Below, piece by piece: positions 60,411 through 64,000 of a stretch of DNA of 64,000 nt. The notes under the pieces were generated by a model, which saw nothing but the letters and a program-made list of their open reading frames with translations, ran no database searches and was not told the DNA's origin. This DNA comes from Buxus sempervirens (lineage: Eukaryota; Streptophyta; Magnoliopsida; Buxales; Buxaceae), in assembly GCA_947561395.2 (NCBI GenBank), contig OX387184.1, positions 2,046,001-2,110,000 of the forward strand. Reading direction: 5' to 3'. The position numbers and the translations under genes are program-made. Positions within the stretch are counted from its first letter, which is position 1. Each line of letters opens with the position of its first letter.

Positions 60411-63400
60411 CACATAACAATTAGTCTATTGGCACCTGGAAACCTATCCGATCAAGTATTAGCAGGAGGTTTTTCGGTCCCCATTTTTGTTGGTTCGTGA
60501 TCAGTTCATTGCAAAACAAAAACTTTGTTTCCAAGTTGATACACGTTCTTCACTTGTAGAGGTTGTTTGGTAACATTTTTTAAAAATTAGTTTGAAAACT
60601 AAAATAGTTTGAAACGGGACACTTTTATCTTTTTTTTATTTAAGAATCGGGTTGCCGGATCATAATCGGGTTGATCCCGATTACTGGTGGGTTGGGAAAA
60701 CCCCAACCATCACCCAACCCAATTAATATATGGGTCAACCCAAACCCATTTAAATCGGTTCTGGTTGACCCATCGAGTCAGGCCACGTTTTGCCTGCTCT
60801 AGTTTTTGGGTTCTTGAAAATAGGTGACAAGAAACCTGTTTGATAACAATTGATTAACAAAAACTATTAAAGTTTTCAAAATAAAAAAAAAATTTGATAA
60901 GTCATAATTCAAAAACTGATTTTAATTAATTATTTATTGTATACAACTCTTTCTATAAGGACCATAAATTTTATTATGTTGTCTGATGTAAATACCATGT
61001 TCAATGTCTTGCCATCTCTGTGTGCCATTTTGTATTCAAGTAGTTGACACCCTCCTTCTCCTTGACAATGATATTACCTAATTGGCTACAAACGAGGGTT
61101 TTGACCTGTATCAGTCGAGTCAATCTGAAATTGAACGAAATTAGTTGAAGCTACAAGTTTCAAAACCACAACGCACATATTTATTTTTTGAAACCCAACC
61201 CCAACAAAGTTGATTCTGGATTTTAACCCAACAAAGTTGCACCCCTACTATATACCACACGTCATCGCCATTGACCATCGATGTTTATCACAGCTACTAT
61301 CGTAAGTGTAATACCATATAAAATTTTACAAAAAAATGAAATGCAATAAAATATCAAATGACCCAAATTAAAATAGAAAAAAAGTTAATTATATAAATTT
61401 CTTCTACGTTTGATAAAATCATAGACGCCACGTCCAAGTGAAAAATTTTAAGATATATGGGTTTTATATACTTTAGAATAGGAAGGAATGTATCCTTTTT
61501 TTTTTTTTGGAGAACAGACGACCCATTTCATTAATCTCTTTCAAAAAATACAACCCCTTGCATCATCCAATAAACAAATGGATAGACACGGTAATTATTT
61601 AAACATCAAAGAAGTTTGTTATAATTTTCCTTAAACAGGAGATTAATTTTCCTTAATCTCTTTCATATTTTTTTAGATGTGCTGAGAGAGCGAGAGTGCT
61701 TAGACTTGCGAGGGCTTTCTCATTGCGCCGCTTCTCTGGTACGTTCTCTCCACAACTTTTTCAAATCCTTTGTAATTAGATTTTCCTTTAATCTTTGTAA
61801 GAAAATTAGGGGTTTCTGTTGTCAAATTTAACGTCTCAAATCCTTTCCATTCATGATCCGTCCGAGGCTACTCAGCTCGATCTTGATTGAATTCCATTGA
61901 AACTCTGATCGTCGTTGACAGATTGGTTTAAGTCCCAGCATCATCTCAGATTTTGCTTTGGTTTGGATGTTTAACCGTAGCATTTCACTGAGCGACTATT
62001 TCATTCGCACAGTTTCGTTTATTTTTCCTTTTATAAGCACACAAGAGTCAAGAGAACCCAACACTGGCGCCCAGGCTCCCGTCTCTGCATATGAATTCAT
62101 CTCCTTCGATTAGCAGGCTGCGAACGAAAAAAGGAGTGGCGATCAGGTACGCCTCTTCCGCTCTCTCTCTCTCCCCTATTACTCCCAGTTTCTATCTCCC
62201 CTTCCCTCTCTCTCGATTTTTTTAATCTTTTTCACTGATTCTAGTCAGTACCAACGACAGCCGCTTGGAATGTTGCCAAATCGACGGTACACTTTGTGCC
62301 GTCGATTTATCCTACTCTCGAAACAGGGGGGTTTTTTAAACCCCTCACGAAATCTTCAACAAAACCGGCGAACTTTCTCCGGCACCAGAAGTAGAACCAA
62401 GGTTTTGCACTGTTTGGCACTCGAAAGGAAAAACATCTGCAAATTTTTCCTTTTTTAAAAAAAAGGAGTGCTCAGCAAGTGAAATCTTGTAAGTACACTG
62501 ATTAAATTTGTTAATCGTCAGCAGTAGAACGAACTAGGGGTTTTTCCTGGTTTTCTTGACTTTAAACACCAAAATTTTTTATCATAACATTGTTAGTCTC
62601 CTGTTTCCGTTCGCACAAATTGACTTAACTTAATTGTTTTCCTTATTTCGATTGTTTACCCCTTCACCTGGTTATGATTATTAGCTGGCTTATTTGTTAA
62701 TCACCAACAAACTGATTAAACCGTGGGTTTTGTAAGTTAATTTACTCTTTTTTTTGTTTTTGCTTTTGTTCATTTATTACCCTTTATAGTTTATCCTATA
62801 GTCTTCTAACTCGAATCTGTTTGGAATTTATTCGTTGATTTGGATTTTGAAATCAAGGTTTTTATGCTTATGCGTTTGGAAGCTTTTGTTGTAGTTGATT
62901 TTGAAATTGTATTCCTGGTCAGTGACTAGGTGAGCCATTTTGAAGTTATGATAATTAATTGTTTTTTAATAAGTTATGTTTATTTTTCCATTGAAAATTA
63001 TTGAACACAAGACCATTGCTAAATGCTTGATTTATGTAACTTTTTTGATGAAATTTCTGGATGGACAGAGACCTCTTAAAACCTTTGTCTAACCTGACTC
63101 AAGCTCACTGAACTAGGCAAATAGTAAAAGTATTTGGACCTTAATTATTTCAGTGAGAGTCATCTCCAAAACAGAGTTCAAGGTATAAATTGTTGTGGGA
63201 AAGGAAACCATCAGTTCTATCAGAATTCTGGTGGAAAAGGTAAGAGATCTCGATGACTTACTGATTGAGATCAACACTAAAGTAGAGACAAAATCAAATG
63301 AAGCTATAACAGCCACCTTGAGTTCTGGTTCAACTTCAAGGATGCCATTTCTTTGTTCCTTTACAAATTATTGTTTATCTGTCCTTACTCTGTAAGCTAC

Positions 63401-63644
63401 AGTCGTTTATACTGTCCAAGGCCTTGGAGTAAGCTCAAGAATACTGATTGATACACATGTTGCAATAAATATGAGAGTATGGCACTTACTTACATGTCTA
63501 AATCCTCAATGATTGTTCACAAACCCATTCCCAATTATCATTAAATACAATTCAATCCGTTGGTCTATAGTTTGTATATTTATACCAGTTTTAACTCCTA
63601 TATTGTTTTTTATGGATTCTTTCACAGACCTTCCATAATATACG
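60411..63644. other. Spacer and likely leader region of the 90-aa gene
   Basis: 60650-60790 has gggtt(g/c)/aaccc-rich repeat sequence. From about 61680 the DNA looks like a 5' leader: GA/CT-rich with candidate donors after 61739 (ctctg-gtacgt) and near 62146 (atcag-gtacgc). The acceptor ttctttcacag just before 63629 would join a leader exon to the coding exon. No other coding exon is supported, including the frame at 63195-63395. Confidence 0.45.
62278..62308. other. Strong short hairpin
   Basis: aaatcgacgg (62278-62287) and ccgtcgattt (62299-62308) form a perfect 10-bp stem; cac/gtg in the loop can extend it. It lies in the presumed leader intron. It could be a terminator-like fold, a miniature repeat or chance. 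Confidence 0.55.
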
Positions 63645-63917
63645 ATGGAAGTTCAATCTGATGATGCTATTGGTCCTAGACCTCGAGTTAAGGCCACACT
63701 TCGCCTTAGTTCAGAAACGTATTCAGTCAATGCAACCAAGGGCATTCTTTCTGACCAGCTGGTTTCAATGAAAGAGCAGAGCATGGGTATACTGAAGGAC
63801 TTCATCACCAAACATAACGTTCCAAATGATGTTCCCCATGAAGCAGTTGAAGGCTCTTCTGATGATGACAATGAAACCGCTGAGAAACCTCCCGAAAGAC
63901 CCAAGAAAAGAAAATGA
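63645..63917 (+). CDS. Small conserved acidic plant protein of unknown function
   Basis: The 90-aa product starts MEVQSDDAIGPRPRVKATLR and ends in a charged tail with SSDDDNETAEK and PERPKKRK, a possible nuclear signal. The centre (SSETYSVNATKGILSDQLVS, then MKEQSMGILKDFITKHNVP) looks like a compact helical domain, and I have the impression of a plant-wide uncharacterised family, but I cannot name it. No membrane segment or signal peptide is visible. The start is the first ATG after a good acceptor (ttctttcacag) and an in-frame TGA closes it; 3' UTR runs to the window edge. It may be a single coding exon after leader introns. Confidence 0.72.
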   Translation: MEVQSDDAIGPRPRVKATLRLSSETYSVNATKGILSDQLVSMKEQSMGILKDFITKHNVPNDVPHEAVEGSSDDDNETAEKPPERPKKRK

Positions 63918-64000
63918 CCTACTTCCCATGAGAGAAACTTGATAATTTGTTAGTGGAAGATGGTATATGACTTTGCAGTGGCTTTTAGCTACCTTGTTAC

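Noticed and set aside
63195-63395. 66-aa frame as an upstream coding exon of the 90-aa gene
   Set aside because: It has no clear acceptor/donor pair joining it in phase to the ATG exon and no family resemblance; probably leader intron or UTR.

Overview
The window is nuclear DNA of a flowering plant, most likely a eudicot. Its genes are split by AT-rich GT-AG introns, many of them swollen by transposons, and all recognisable proteins have plant-type orthologues. The species cannot be fixed from the sequence.

Genes: (1) 1-63 (-) is the first 21 codons of a PIP2 aquaporin that continues off the left edge. (2) 19969-31316 (+) is a complete six-exon LARP1-type La-related protein whose La motif is cut by a 9-kb intron. 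(3) 43109-44191 (+) is a three-exon FD-type bZIP transcription factor ending in the SAP motif; its first intron appears to start with GA instead of GT. (4) 46642-59511 (-) is a complete 13-exon heparan-alpha-glucosaminide N-acetyltransferase-like membrane protein (421 aa by my splicing). (5) 63645-63917 (+) is a 90-aa acidic plant protein I cannot name. The genes are functionally unrelated and show no operon-like or cluster logic.

The rest is mobile DNA. Region 1-19 kb holds hAT-like and Mutator-like MITEs, a tRNA-derived SINE, a truncated LINE whose 3' end has been tandemly amplified around poly-G tracts, and a nest at 9.0-17.5 kb in which a young Ty1/copia element (9343-16026) sits inside a LINE that keeps its own 13-bp target duplication. 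The large LARP1 intron carries an old RTE-type LINE, an 830-bp hAT element and a 312-bp tandem repeat. Region 32-42 kb has a 916-bp hAT element, an 0.8-kb tandem duplication later hit by another hAT element, a Helitron, fold-back MITEs and a CCA-rich block inside an inverted-repeat element. Region 59.5-63.6 kb has a second Helitron of the same family inside a third fold-back MITE.

The most unusual signals are: at least six minute insertions (15-20 bp, essentially TTACC plus oligo-A) flanked by 11-17 bp direct repeats, which look like LINE retrotransposition products reduced to the tail; the poly-G-linked LINE tail array; the GA-AG intron in the FD-like gene; and several insertions whose order can be read from the sequence. 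I found no viral, CRISPR or biosynthetic system and no classical tRNA or rRNA gene.
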